Shown here: positions 1-6,216 of the stretch, piece by piece
How the letters are laid out: each line of letters begins with the position of its first letter
How positions within the stretch are numbered: position 1 is the stretch's first letter
NCBI GenBank assembly: GCA_001751085.1
Contig: MAXP01000009.1
Span: 1,577 to 8,342 of the forward strand
Source: Desulfobacterales bacterium C00003060
GTDB taxonomy: Bacteria > Desulfobacterota > Desulfobacteria > Desulfobacterales > C00003060
Direction: 5' to 3'
Length of the DNA: 6,766 bases
The notes under the pieces: model-generated
What the model was told of the DNA's origin: nothing
Databases searched by the model: none
What the model saw: only the letters and a program-made list of their open reading frames with translations
Translations under genes and position numbers: made by a program

Positions 1-1014
1 GAACAGCTTGACGTTGAAAAGATTCCGAGGACACGAACAAAGATCATGATGAATGTGGGAATACCGGAAAACGCCTTCAAGGATGGTCAAATCCCAAATG
101 ACGGCGTGGGACTTGCCCGGGAGGAGTTTATCATCAACTCTCACATCGGGATACATCCCCTTGCCCTAATCCATTATGATGAATTGAAGGAAAAAGTCCA
201 GGATGATCCTGAGATTGCCCGGATCGTGGAAAAGATCGACGCCATGACGGCCGCCCATCCTAAGGACAAGAAGGAGTTTTTTGTCAACAAGCTGGCCAGG
301 GGAGTAGGCAGGATTGCTGCAGGGTTCTATCCGAATGACGTCATAGTCCGTTTGTCTGATTTCAAGACGAATGAATATGCTGAACTCATCGGTGGCCGTC
401 TGTATGAGCCTGTGGAGAGTAATCCGATGATAGGATGGAGAGGGGCCTCCCGGTACTACGACGAAAAATTCAAGCCGGCTTTTGGCCTGGAGTGCAAGGC
501 TATCTTGAAAGCAAGAAATGAAATGGGATTTACGAACATAAAAGTAATGATACCCTTTTGCCGAACGCCTGAGGAGGGGCAAAGGGTGATTGAGACGATG
601 AAGGATTTTGGCTTGGTACAGGGTGAAAACGGCCTTGAGGTCTACGTGATGTGTGAGATCCCGAGCAATGTGATAAGCGCTGATGCGTTTGCAGATGTGT
701 TCGATGGTTTTTCCATAGGCTCAAACGACCTCACCCAATTGACCCTGGGACTCGACAGGGATTCTGATCTTGTGGCACATATTTTTGACGAACGGAACAA
801 AGCCGTAAAGGACATGATAAGTGATGTTATCCAAGTGGCTAAAAGGCGGGGAAAGAAGATCGGGATTTGCGGCCAGGCTCCAAGCGATTTCCCTGAGTTT
901 GCCACCTTCTTGGTTGAGTGTGGCATAGATTCCATGAGTCTCATCCCGGACACGGTGATCAAGACCACGTTGGCAGTGGCAAAGAAGGAGAAAGAACTCG
1001 GAATCACGCCTTAA
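1..1014 (+). CDS. ppsA: Phosphoenolpyruvate synthase (pyruvate, water dikinase), C-terminal part, 5' end outside the window
   Basis: The enzyme makes phosphoenolpyruvate from pyruvate and ATP, releasing AMP and phosphate, and feeds gluconeogenesis in the cytoplasm. The frame is open from base 1, so about 337 residues of a roughly 800-residue protein are visible. They form the PEP/pyruvate-binding TIM-barrel domain. Visible family motifs are VRLSDFKTNEY (about fragment residues 116-126), NPMIGWRGASRY (141-152), the PEP-utiliser signature FSIGSNDLTQLTLGLDRDS (237-255), and GICGQAPSD (288-296), whose Cys is the expected proton donor. The phospho-histidine and ATP-grasp domains would lie upstream. 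The ATG at position 46 is internal, not a start. The gene ends in TAA and converges on the minus-strand ahcY. PpsA rather than pyruvate phosphate dikinase is favoured by GICGQAPSD and RLSDFKTNEY; confidence is high. Confidence 0.95.
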   Translation, partial: EQLDVEKIPRTRTKIMMNVGIPENAFKDGQIPNDGVGLAREEFIINSHIGIHPLALIHYDELKEKVQDDPEIARIVEKIDAMTAAHPKDKKEFFVNKLARGVGRIAAGFYPNDVIVRLSDFKTNEYAELIGGRLYEPVESNPMIGWRGASRYYDEKFKPAFGLECKAILKARNEMGFTNIKVMIPFCRTPEEGQRVIETMKDFGLVQGENGLEVYVMCEIPSNVISADAFADVFDGFSIGSNDLTQLTLGLDRDSDLVAHIFDERNKAVKDMISDVIQVAKRRGKKIGICGQAPSDFPEFATFLVECGIDSMSLIPDTVIKTTLAVAKKEKELGITP

Positions 1015-1037
1015 AAGGTTTCAACCTGTACGGATAT

Positions 1038-1127
1038 CCCGTTGGCCGGTTAGCCCGTTATCATACCCTCTAATTCCCCTGCACAGCGAAGGATTTCACT
1101 TTTTCAACGGGTGAACCGGCCAACGGG
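1038..1127. repeat. Imperfect inverted repeat with 8-bp subunits between convergent genes
   Basis: The left arm (1038-1059) and right arm (1106-1127) are 22 nt each and pair at 20 positions; the only break is a 2x2 mismatch (1052-1053 against 1112-1113). The outer 14 bp, cccgttggccggtt against aaccggccaacggg, are perfect. The left arm reads as consecutive octamers ending in GTT or GGTT (atcccgtt, ggccggtt, agcccgtt), and the right arm mirrors them. The 46-nt loop has no coding sense. The element sits between the stops of ppsA and ahcY, where a bidirectional terminator would be expected, but neither side is followed by a T-run. It could instead be a dispersed intergenic repeat or a hairpin that protects transcript ends. 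The structure is seen directly; the role is inferred. Confidence 0.75.
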
Positions 1128-1138
1128 CACAACCCCAT

Positions 1139-2395
1139 TCAGGTTCCCATATCCCACGAAGCAAGGTATTTTTTCTGCTCGCTCGTAAGCGTGTCAATAC
1201 AGATGTTCATTGTCTCAAGTTTTTCCTTGGCAATCATTTTGTCAATCGACACAGGTACCGGGTACACATCAACAGGAAGCGTTTCTTTCCTCATTACCAT
1301 GTACTCGACAGAAAGGACCTGGTTGGCAAAGCTCATATCCATTACGCTGGAAGGATGTCCCTCCGCAGCCGCAAGATTTATCAGGCGGCCATCTCCTAAA
1401 ACATTGATCTTCTTGCCGTCTTCTAAGACATATTCCATTGTGAAGGCGCGGATCTGTTTTTTTCTTTTGGCCATGCCCTCAAGTGCCGGCAGGTCAATTT
1501 CCACATTGAAGTGACCTGAATTACAAACGATTGCACCATCCTTCATAATCTTGAAGTGTGGTTTTCCGATCACATTAAGATCACCGGTCACGGTACAAAA
1601 TATATCACCGATTTCGGCGGCATCTTTGATAGGCATCACTGAAAAACCGTCCATGACTGCCTCAAGCGCCCTTAACGGATCCACCTCTGTTACAATGACA
1701 TTTGCGCCCATACCTCGAGCCCGCATGGCAACGCCTCTACCGCACCATCCATAACCACAAACCACAAATCGGGAGCCGGCAAGCAGGCGATTCGTTGACC
1801 GGATAATGCCGTCTATAGTACTTTGCCCGGTGCCGTACCGGTTATCAAAGAGGTGTTTGGTATCGGCGTCGTTTACTGCAATGATTGGATATTTGAGCAC
1901 TCCTGCGGCAGCCATGCTCCTGAGACGGATAATCCCGGTGGTAGTCTCTTCAGTGCCGCCCTGAACAGAGTTCAAGAGTTCTTTACGTGCTGAGTGAAGC
2001 GTTGAGACCAGGTCGGCCCCATCGTCCATGGTATACATAGGCTTGAAGTCAATCACCGCATTAATATGGTCGTAATAGATTTTCTTGTTTTCCCCCTTAA
2101 TGGCAAAGACCGGAATCTTGTCATGCCTCACGAGTGAGGCTGCGACATCATCCTGAGTGCTCAGCGGATTAGAGGCGCACAGTCTTACCTTGGCACCACC
2201 AGCCTTGAGCGTCTGCACGAGAGCAGCAGTCTCTGTAGTTACATGAAGACACGCCCCAAGGCGTATCCCCTTTAAAGGTTTTTCCTTTGAAATCCTTGCC
2301 TTGATCCGGTCTAAGACCGGCATACTCTGCTTGGCCCACTCAATACGGTCTTTCCCCCCTTTTGCCAGTTTTGCATCCTTAATGTCATATTCCAT
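1139..2395 (-). CDS. ahcY: Adenosylhomocysteinase (S-adenosyl-L-homocysteine hydrolase), short form
   Basis: This cytoplasmic NAD-dependent enzyme reversibly splits S-adenosylhomocysteine into adenosine and homocysteine, relieving product inhibition of methyltransferases. From the chosen start it has 418 residues. Motifs in that numbering are HVTTETAAL (about 51-59), [19 protein letters not shown] (175-193) with the catalytic Lys/Asp pair, the Rossmann motif GYGWCGRG (214-221), and [10 protein letters not shown] (292-301). The length and missing C-terminal Lys-Tyr tail fit the short form rather than the roughly 470-residue form. The frame is open to an ATG at 2422, but that ATG lies in a heptad repeat without a ribosome site. 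The ATG at 2395 gives [11 protein letters not shown], the usual family start, with GGAAAGGA about 8 nt upstream. It is the last gene of the panC-panD-metK-ahcY unit, 54 bp after metK, so the enzymes that make SAM and remove its by-product are co-transcribed. Confidence 0.96.
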   Translation of the reverse strand: MEYDIKDAKLAKGGKDRIEWAKQSMPVLDRIKARISKEKPLKGIRLGACLHVTTETAALVQTLKAGGAKVRLCASNPLSTQDDVAASLVRHDKIPVFAIKGENKKIYYDHINAVIDFKPMYTMDDGADLVSTLHSARKELLNSVQGGTEETTTGIIRLRSMAAAGVLKYPIIAVNDADTKHLFDNRYGTGQSTIDGIIRSTNRLLAGSRFVVCGYGWCGRGVAMRARGMGANVIVTEVDPLRALEAVMDGFSVMPIKDAAEIGDIFCTVTGDLNVIGKPHFKIMKDGAIVCNSGHFNVEIDLPALEGMAKRKKQIRAFTMEYVLEDGKKINVLGDGRLINLAAAEGHPSSVMDMSFANQVLSVEYMVMRKETLPVDVYPVPVSIDKMIAKEKLETMNICIDTLTSEQKKYLASWDMGT

Positions 2396-2415
2396 CCAAA
2401 CCATCCTTTCCGATC

Positions 2416-2443
2416 TTGTCATTTGTTACTGGTCATTGGTCAT
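2416..2443. repeat. Four degenerate 7-bp tandem repeats in the metK-ahcY gap
   Basis: On the plus strand the spacer reads as four adjacent heptamers: ttgtcat, ttgttac, tggtcat, tggtcat. The last two are identical. The array fills half of the gap between the metK stop and the ahcY start and creates an in-frame ATG at 2422 that could be mistaken for the ahcY start. Heptameric short tandem repeats are known from other bacteria, for instance cyanobacterial STRR elements. Whether this is the same kind of thing or chance slippage cannot be told from one copy. Confidence 0.55.
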
Positions 2444-2449
2444 AAGCCT

Positions 2450-3658
2450 TCAATCTTTGGCCTTGGCCTTGGCCACTTTTTTTTGGGGCTTCTTTATACC
2501 TGCCTTTTCTATCAGCACATTCACCATATCAGTCTTTTCCCAGGTGAAGTCTTCGTCATTGCGGCCAAAGTGTCCATAGCACGCTGTTTTTTTGTAGATA
2601 GGCCGCAGGAGGTTCAAATATTCAATGATCACTGCCGGCCTGAGGTCAAAGACTTCATCGACGATTTCACAAATCCGTTTTCTGGGAATCACCTCGGTCC
2701 TGTAGGTATCAACCAACACGGAAACAGGCCTAGCCACACCGATAGAATAGGCGAGCTGTACTTCACACTTTGAGGCCAAGCCGGCTGCCACGATGTTCTT
2801 CGCAACATATCTTGCCATGTAGGAGGCGCTCCGGTCTACTTTGGACGGGTCCTTACCCGAGAAGCAGCCCCCGCCATGACTCCCCTGACCACCGTACGTA
2901 TCTACAATGATCTTTCGGCCGGTAAGTCCAGTATCCCCCATTGGGCCTCCAATCACGAACCGTCCCGTTGTATTGATATAATATTTGGTGTCCCCGTCGA
3001 TCATGTGCTTGGGTACAACCTTCTTGATGACCTCCTCAGTGATTGCCTCCTTTAACTCTGAATAGGAAATGTCCGGGCTATGCTGGGCGGCAATCACAAT
3101 AGCCTCAACCCGTTTCGGCTTGTGGTCCTCATATTCAATCGTAATCTGGGACTTGCCGTCCGGGCGAAGAAAATCAAGAGACCCGTTCTTGCGCACCTCT
3201 GCAAGGCGCATGGTCAGTTTGTGTGCGTAACATATTGGCATGGGCATCAGTTCAGGGGTCTCATTGCTCGCATAGCCAAACATGAGGCCCTGGTCACCCG
3301 CTCCCTGCTCCTTGAAAAGCCCTTTTCCGTTTACTCCTTGGGCAATGTCAGCAGACTGCTGATCAATGCTGGTGACCACGGAACATGTCTTCCAGTCAAA
3401 ACCCATCCTTGAGGAACTGTAGCCGATATCGCGAATCGTTTCCCGAATAACGTGAGGCATGTCTACATAGCAGGTAGTGGTGATTTCTCCCGAGATGAAT
3501 GCGAGGCCCGTAGTCACAAGGGTTTCGCAAGCGACACGACCTCTTGGGTCACGCTCTATGATGGCATCCAGGATGGCATCTGATATCTGATCGGCCACCT
3601 TATCAGGGTGGCCTTCGGTTACTGATTCTGAGGTAAATAAGTAGTCTCTTTTGGTCAT
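2450..3658 (-). CDS. metK: S-adenosylmethionine synthetase (methionine adenosyltransferase)
   Basis: It makes S-adenosylmethionine from methionine and ATP, releasing phosphate and pyrophosphate; the family works as a cytoplasmic tetramer. The 402-residue product opens with [20 protein letters not shown] (residues 8-27), holding the conserved His and Asp of the ATP and metal site. Next come the signature [12 protein letters not shown] (119-130) and the glycine-rich phosphate loop [19 protein letters not shown] (259-277). The loop has Cys where Ala is usual (GGGAFSGKD). Length is slightly above the common 380-400 because of a lysine-rich tail ([14 protein letters not shown]), part of which is encoded by three tandem TTGGCC units (plus strand 2457-2474). 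The start is well fixed: AAGGAGG lies 4 nt before the ATG, and this ATG overlaps the panD stop as ATGA, which suggests translational coupling. ahcY follows 54 bp downstream. Confidence 0.98.
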   Translation of the reverse strand: MTKRDYLFTSESVTEGHPDKVADQISDAILDAIIERDPRGRVACETLVTTGLAFISGEITTTCYVDMPHVIRETIRDIGYSSSRMGFDWKTCSVVTSIDQQSADIAQGVNGKGLFKEQGAGDQGLMFGYASNETPELMPMPICYAHKLTMRLAEVRKNGSLDFLRPDGKSQITIEYEDHKPKRVEAIVIAAQHSPDISYSELKEAITEEVIKKVVPKHMIDGDTKYYINTTGRFVIGGPMGDTGLTGRKIIVDTYGGQGSHGGGCFSGKDPSKVDRSASYMARYVAKNIVAAGLASKCEVQLAYSIGVARPVSVLVDTYRTEVIPRKRICEIVDEVFDLRPAVIIEYLNLLRPIYKKTACYGHFGRNDEDFTWEKTDMVNVLIEKAGIKKPQKKVAKAKAKD

Positions 3659-4011
3659 CTGTCCTCCTTGATTTTGTTGTTCTTATCCACAAGGACGATC
3701 TCTGGTTTGAAGTCTCCCAGGTTCTTGTCATCTATCGTGGTATAACAGGTAACAATAACCAAATCCCCTTGTGCGCCTTTTCGGGCTGCCGCCCCTTTCA
3801 GGGCAATGGTTCCTGTGGCAGGGGACTCTTCTATTGCATAGGTCTCGAATCTCTCGCCATTGTTGATGTTATAGACTTGAACCAGCTCATAAGGAAGGAT
3901 GTTTGCCTGCTTCATCAAGTCAGCATCGATCCCCAGGCTCCCTTCGTAATTCAGGTCGGCGTCGGTCACCGTGGCTCGGTGGATCTTTGATTTTAGAAAG
4001 GTGCGAATCAT
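3655..4011 (-). CDS. panD: Aspartate 1-decarboxylase precursor
   Basis: It decarboxylates L-aspartate to beta-alanine, the substrate that PanC joins to pantoate. The enzyme is made as a pro-protein that cleaves itself between Gly24 and Ser25, turning Ser25 into the pyruvoyl cofactor. The motif NYEGSLGID places these residues exactly at 24 and 25 from the chosen ATG, and Lys9, His11, Arg54 and Tyr58 also fall at the family positions. The product has 118 residues, near the lower end of the usual 115-130. The frame extends upstream to a TTG at 4047, but [12 protein letters not shown] is the standard family start, and GGGGG lies 5 nt before the ATG. The gene follows panC by 46 bp and overlaps metK by 4 bp (ATGA), so it belongs to the same transcript. 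Confidence 0.97.
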   Translation of the reverse strand: MIRTFLKSKIHRATVTDADLNYEGSLGIDADLMKQANILPYELVQVYNINNGERFETYAIEESPATGTIALKGAAARKGAQGDLVIVTCYTTIDDKNLGDFKPEIVLVDKNNKIKEDR

Positions 4012-4057
4012 GCGAACCCCCGGTAATATCGTGTAATCATGAATCAAATAACAACGC

Positions 4058-4903
4058 TCATGGTTTCAAGATTGCATTGTCTATCAAACGCGTTTTACCG
4101 ACCCACACGGCCATGGCCATGAGGCTAGGACCGTCAATGCGGTCTACATCTTGAAGTGTTTTTGTGTCGCATACAGCAACATAGTCGATTTTGGTATAAG
4201 GATATGACCGGATATGCTCTAATGCCCCTTTGATGACTTGCCTGGCATCCTTCATCCCGTGAGCCACGCTTTTTTGGGCCTGTTGAAGCGAATGTGAGAG
4301 GGACAGGGCAGAGCGCCTTTCATCCTTGGACAGATAGGTGTTTCGGGAGCTTAGAGCCAGACCGTCAGCCTCCCTCACAATAGGCACGCCAATGATCCGT
4401 ATCTCAAAATTCAAATCATCCACCATGCGCCGGATGATAACGAGTTGCTGGTAATCCTTTTCCCCAAAAACTGCCACGTGGGGCTTGACTATGTTGAAAA
4501 GCATGGTCACCACCGTGGCTACGCCACGGAAATGCCCTGGTCTCGACAGACCGCAAAGGAACCGAGGAAGCATTTCCAGATCAACATGGGTCTGGTACGT
4601 CTGGCCGTACATCGCCTCGGCCTCAGGGGCGAAGATGATATCAACTCCCACAGACTCGGCAAGGTGCGCATCCCGATCCATATCCCGGGGGTAAGACTCA
4701 AGGTCTTCTCCAGGGTCAAACTGTGTGGGGTTGACAAAGATGCTTACAACCAGGGCGTCACCATGTTTTCGCCCTTCACGCATGAGGGCCAGATGACCCT
4801 CGTGCAAGTATCCCATGGTGGGAACTAATGCGATGGTGTTGCCAGTTTGCAGCAGATGCCCTGCCTTTTGCTGCATTTGATCTATGGTTGTGATGATTTG
4901 AAT
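4058..4903 (-). CDS. panC: Pantothenate synthetase (pantoate--beta-alanine ligase), probable ATT start
   Basis: It joins pantoate and beta-alanine using ATP through a pantoyl-adenylate, the last step of vitamin B5 synthesis. Visible motifs are VPTMGYLHEGHLAL with the HIGH-like HEGH, SIFVNPTQF, RPGHFRGVATVV, FGEKDYQQL and SSRNTYLS, the KMSKS counterpart. The first ATG in frame is at 4876, but it has no ribosome site and would remove the first beta strand. Nine more codons reach an ATT at 4903, giving IQIITTIDQMQQ. From there the spacing to GNTIALVPTMG matches remembered E. coli PanC residue for residue, with VPTMG at 27-31 in both, and GGGGG lies 4 nt upstream. No ATG, GTG, TTG or CTG exists between the TAA at 4925-4927 and the ATG. 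From ATT the length is 281 residues, as in the family. The conservative boundary is 4876 (272 residues). It is first in the operon, 46 bp before panD. Confidence 0.95.
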   Translation of the reverse strand: MQIITTIDQMQQKAGHLLQTGNTIALVPTMGYLHEGHLALMREGRKHGDALVVSIFVNPTQFDPGEDLESYPRDMDRDAHLAESVGVDIIFAPEAEAMYGQTYQTHVDLEMLPRFLCGLSRPGHFRGVATVVTMLFNIVKPHVAVFGEKDYQQLVIIRRMVDDLNFEIRIIGVPIVREADGLALSSRNTYLSKDERRSALSLSHSLQQAQKSVAHGMKDARQVIKGALEHIRSYPYTKIDYVAVCDTKTLQDVDRIDGPSLMAMAVWVGKTRLIDNAILKP

Positions 4904-4927
4904 GCGGCCCCCACGTTCAAAACCTTA

Positions 4928-4956
4928 AATTTAATGCTTCTTTTTCCAGATGTCAA
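4928..4956 (-). promoter_or_regulatory. Sigma-70-type promoter of the panC-panD-metK-ahcY operon
   Basis: On the minus strand a perfect -35 box TTGACA (4956-4951) is followed after exactly 17 nt by TAAATT (4933-4928), which matches four of six bases of the -10 consensus. Transcription would begin near 4921. That leaves a leader of about 18 nt before the ATT start of panC, or about 45 nt before the ATG at 4876. No attenuator or aptamer fits in so short a leader. Confidence 0.75.
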
Positions 4957-5032
4957 CATAAATCGCTGAATCCTGGGCAAAAAAGACGAAAACCTGTTTG
5001 TCATCTGTCTAGGCCTGACTCCGTCACTCCCT

Positions 5033-5827
5033 TCATCCGATCTGTCCCACGATGCCGTGAAAGGTCCGATCGGGGTACATGGGAAATACGATGATGGCCT
5101 TCATGCCGGGTTTCACGTCTTTGAGAACGGTTTCTTTGAAATTGGCCTGCACCCACCATTGACTGGTGTCCACAAAGGCGAACAGCATCATCTGTTCATC
5201 CACGACAATACCTTCCGACATGAACATATTGCAGATAATGCCATCTGATTTCGCGTATGTGGTGGTCTGTTCCAACTTGATTTTCTTTCTTCCTAAATCG
5301 GCTTCAAGGCGCTTTGTTCTGGCCTCGGCCTCGCTCATTTGATGCATGCTTTTTTCCAGGTCCGCCTTGGACACATTGATGGCGACGGCGGTAACCTTGA
5401 CCTTCTCCGCCAGGGCCTTGGCACGGACCTCGGGCGCGGCTTTTTCCGCCGCCAATCCTTCCATGATAAGGGCCAGGTAACGATCGTACTGATACTCAGC
5501 CTCCCTTTGCTCGATCACGAACCTCTTCTTCCCGATGTCTTCCTTGACGGATTTCATCCTGCACCGGTTCTCCTCCAGGGCGTGGGTTGCCTCTACCACC
5601 GCCAGTTCATAAGGCTTCTTGAAAACGGTAAACAGTGGGTCACCCATCTTCACGCGATGGTTATTGGCCACGTCAATATGTGTAATGGGACCTGCCACTT
5701 CGGCGGCCACGGGCCGGATATTGGCCACCACGAATGCGTTGTCCGTATAGGGCATCCGATTGAGCAAGAAAAAATAGCCGATGAGGCCCAGAAAAACGAA
5801 TATGAACAGGGTGAGCAGCTTGTTTTT
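5033..5827 (-). CDS. HlyD/EmrA-family membrane-fusion (periplasmic adaptor) protein, C-terminally truncated
   Basis: Such proteins sit in the inner membrane, reach across the periplasm and link an export pump to an outer-membrane channel. This frame begins with a membrane segment (LLTLFIFVFLGLIGYFFLL, about 5818-5762), then YTDNAFVVANIRPVAAEVAG, the usual start of the first lipoyl-like half-motif. A charged alpha-helical hairpin of about 110 residues follows (EATHALEENRC to KIKLEQ). The second half-motif is YAKSDGIICNMFMSEGIVV, and then comes WWVQANFKETVLKDVKPGMKAIIVFPMYPDRTFHG, typical of EmrA/YibH-like adaptors. Relatives continue for roughly 70-90 residues, whereas this frame stops at GQIG (TGA 5033-5035), with another in-frame TGA three codons on. 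The only standard in-frame start is a TTG at 5767, inside the membrane segment; the true start lies upstream in another frame. It is probably a damaged gene. No pump gene is in the window. Confidence 0.8.
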   Translation of the reverse strand, partial: KNKLLTLFIFVFLGLIGYFFLLNRMPYTDNAFVVANIRPVAAEVAGPITHIDVANNHRVKMGDPLFTVFKKPYELAVVEATHALEENRCRMKSVKEDIGKKRFVIEQREAEYQYDRYLALIMEGLAAEKAAPEVRAKALAEKVKVTAVAINVSKADLEKSMHQMSEAEARTKRLEADLGRKKIKLEQTTTYAKSDGIICNMFMSEGIVVDEQMMLFAFVDTSQWWVQANFKETVLKDVKPGMKAIIVFPMYPDRTFHGIVGQIG

Positions 5828-6001
5828 CCCAGGAACTTGATCATTGACATCCCCATGTTCTCATTTTTCAAGACATGATGTCCCATGGCGGTTCGGGGCA
5901 AGGTTTCCGTACTGACGCCGCGCATCAGCCGGTCCACGACTTCCGCGAACCGCTCCAGTTCCTGAACAAAAAAGCGCTTCCGCAATTCCAGGTAATGTCA
6001 T
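5823..6001 (-). pseudogene. Frameshifted 5' part of the HlyD-family gene
   Basis: A strong ribosome site and an ATG at 6001 begin a frame that encodes an unlikely peptide (MTLPGIAEALFCSG) and stops at 5861. The frame one base over, open from 5997, looks coding: HYLELRKRFFVQELERFAEV and so on to MSMIKFLGK, with about 70% G/C in third positions against under 30% for the first frame. At the run of five A (minus strand, 5827-5823) a -1 change leads from FLGK into NKLLTLFIF, the membrane segment of the adaptor. The start frame and adaptor frame are the same, so one extra base after the ATG and one missing base in the A-run would restore a single protein. Possible causes are two indels in a decaying gene, assembly error, or recoding at the A-run. 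The 5' segment would be a short cytoplasmic extension; I do not recognise it. Confidence 0.55.
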
Positions 6002-6007
6002 ATACTG

Positions 6008-6013
6008 CCTCCT
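6008..6013 (-). promoter_or_regulatory. Ribosome binding site AGGAGG deciding the start at 6001
   Basis: The minus strand carries a full AGGAGG 6 nt before the ATG at 6001, just after the riboswitch terminator. It marks the intended translation start of the membrane-fusion gene, although the frame entered there is broken. Confidence 0.75.
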
Positions 6014-6069
6014 ATGAAATTGTGAGATTACAGGACTTTCCCCTTGATTCCAAAGGGTCAATCCCAAAC

Positions 6070-6103
6070 AAAAAAAACCGCTTTGGCCCATGTGCCATTG
6101 CGG
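6070..6103 (-). terminator. Intrinsic terminator, likely expression platform of the riboswitch
   Basis: On the minus strand CCGC (6103-6100), aa, TGGC (6097-6094), a 6-nt loop, GCCA (6087-6084), aa, GCGG (6081-6078) form a hairpin of two 4-bp stems around a 2x2 internal loop. Eight T follow at once (6077-6070). It lies 14 nt after the aptamer and 56 nt before the ribosome site, the place of a premature terminator in a transcriptional riboswitch. Confidence 0.85.
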
Positions 6104-6117
6104 GTTCCTGTTTCCAT

Positions 6118-6216
6118 CTAATACTTCGGCAACCTTACCGCCTTTACTGCTGTTGCAGATTTAAGCCCAGGCTTTGCGCCCTGCCCTTTCGGACAGTTTG
6201 CCTTTATCCGTATTAA
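6118..6216 (-). ncRNA. Cyclic di-GMP-I (GEMM-I) riboswitch aptamer
   Basis: The minus strand shows the GEMM-I core in order. A closing stem pairs TTAATAC (6216-6210) with GTATTAG (6124-6118). GGCAAAC (6202-6196) leads into hairpin CTGTCC-GAAA-GGGCAG (6196-6181) with a GNRA loop. The invariant CGCAAAGCC follows (6178-6170), and its GCC pairs back to GGC. A second hairpin is CTGC-AACA-GCAG (6158-6147), and the 3' strand is GGTTGCCG (6134-6127). Compared with remembered Vibrio Vc2, the base matching G20 is G, A47 is the first A of CAAAG, and C92 is kept in GGTTGCC. That favours c-di-GMP over cGAMP, which goes with A at position 20. The strand before GGTTGCC is about 3 nt shorter than in Vc2. A terminator and then the membrane-fusion gene follow. 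Confidence 0.87.

Noticed and set aside
2396..2422. ahcY starting at the ATG at 2422 (nine extra residues)
   Set aside because: The ATG lies in the heptad repeat without a ribosome site; the family start MEYDIKD has GGAAAGGA at good spacing.
4012..4047. panD starting at the TTG at 4047
   Set aside because: The added residues precede the conserved [12 protein letters not shown] start and would shift the Gly24-Ser25 cleavage site out of register.
4445..4828. 127-residue plus-strand frame inside panC
   Set aside because: Antisense shadow of a clearly conserved gene.
4979..5032. An intrinsic terminator for the adaptor gene at the T-run near 4979-4985
   Set aside because: The preceding bases (GACAAAC...TTTTCGTC) form at best a weak, interrupted AT-rich stem.
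6118..6216. A cGAMP-specific variant of the GEMM-I riboswitch
   Set aside because: The sequence before GGCAAAC (AAAGGC) first suggested an A at the specificity position, but aligned to remembered Vc2 and cGAMP-type sequences the base at position 20 is G, as in c-di-GMP binders.
5875..6216. 113-residue plus-strand frame over the riboswitch
   Set aside because: It runs antisense to the aptamer, terminator and adaptor 5' end, and its peptide looks non-coding; a shadow frame.
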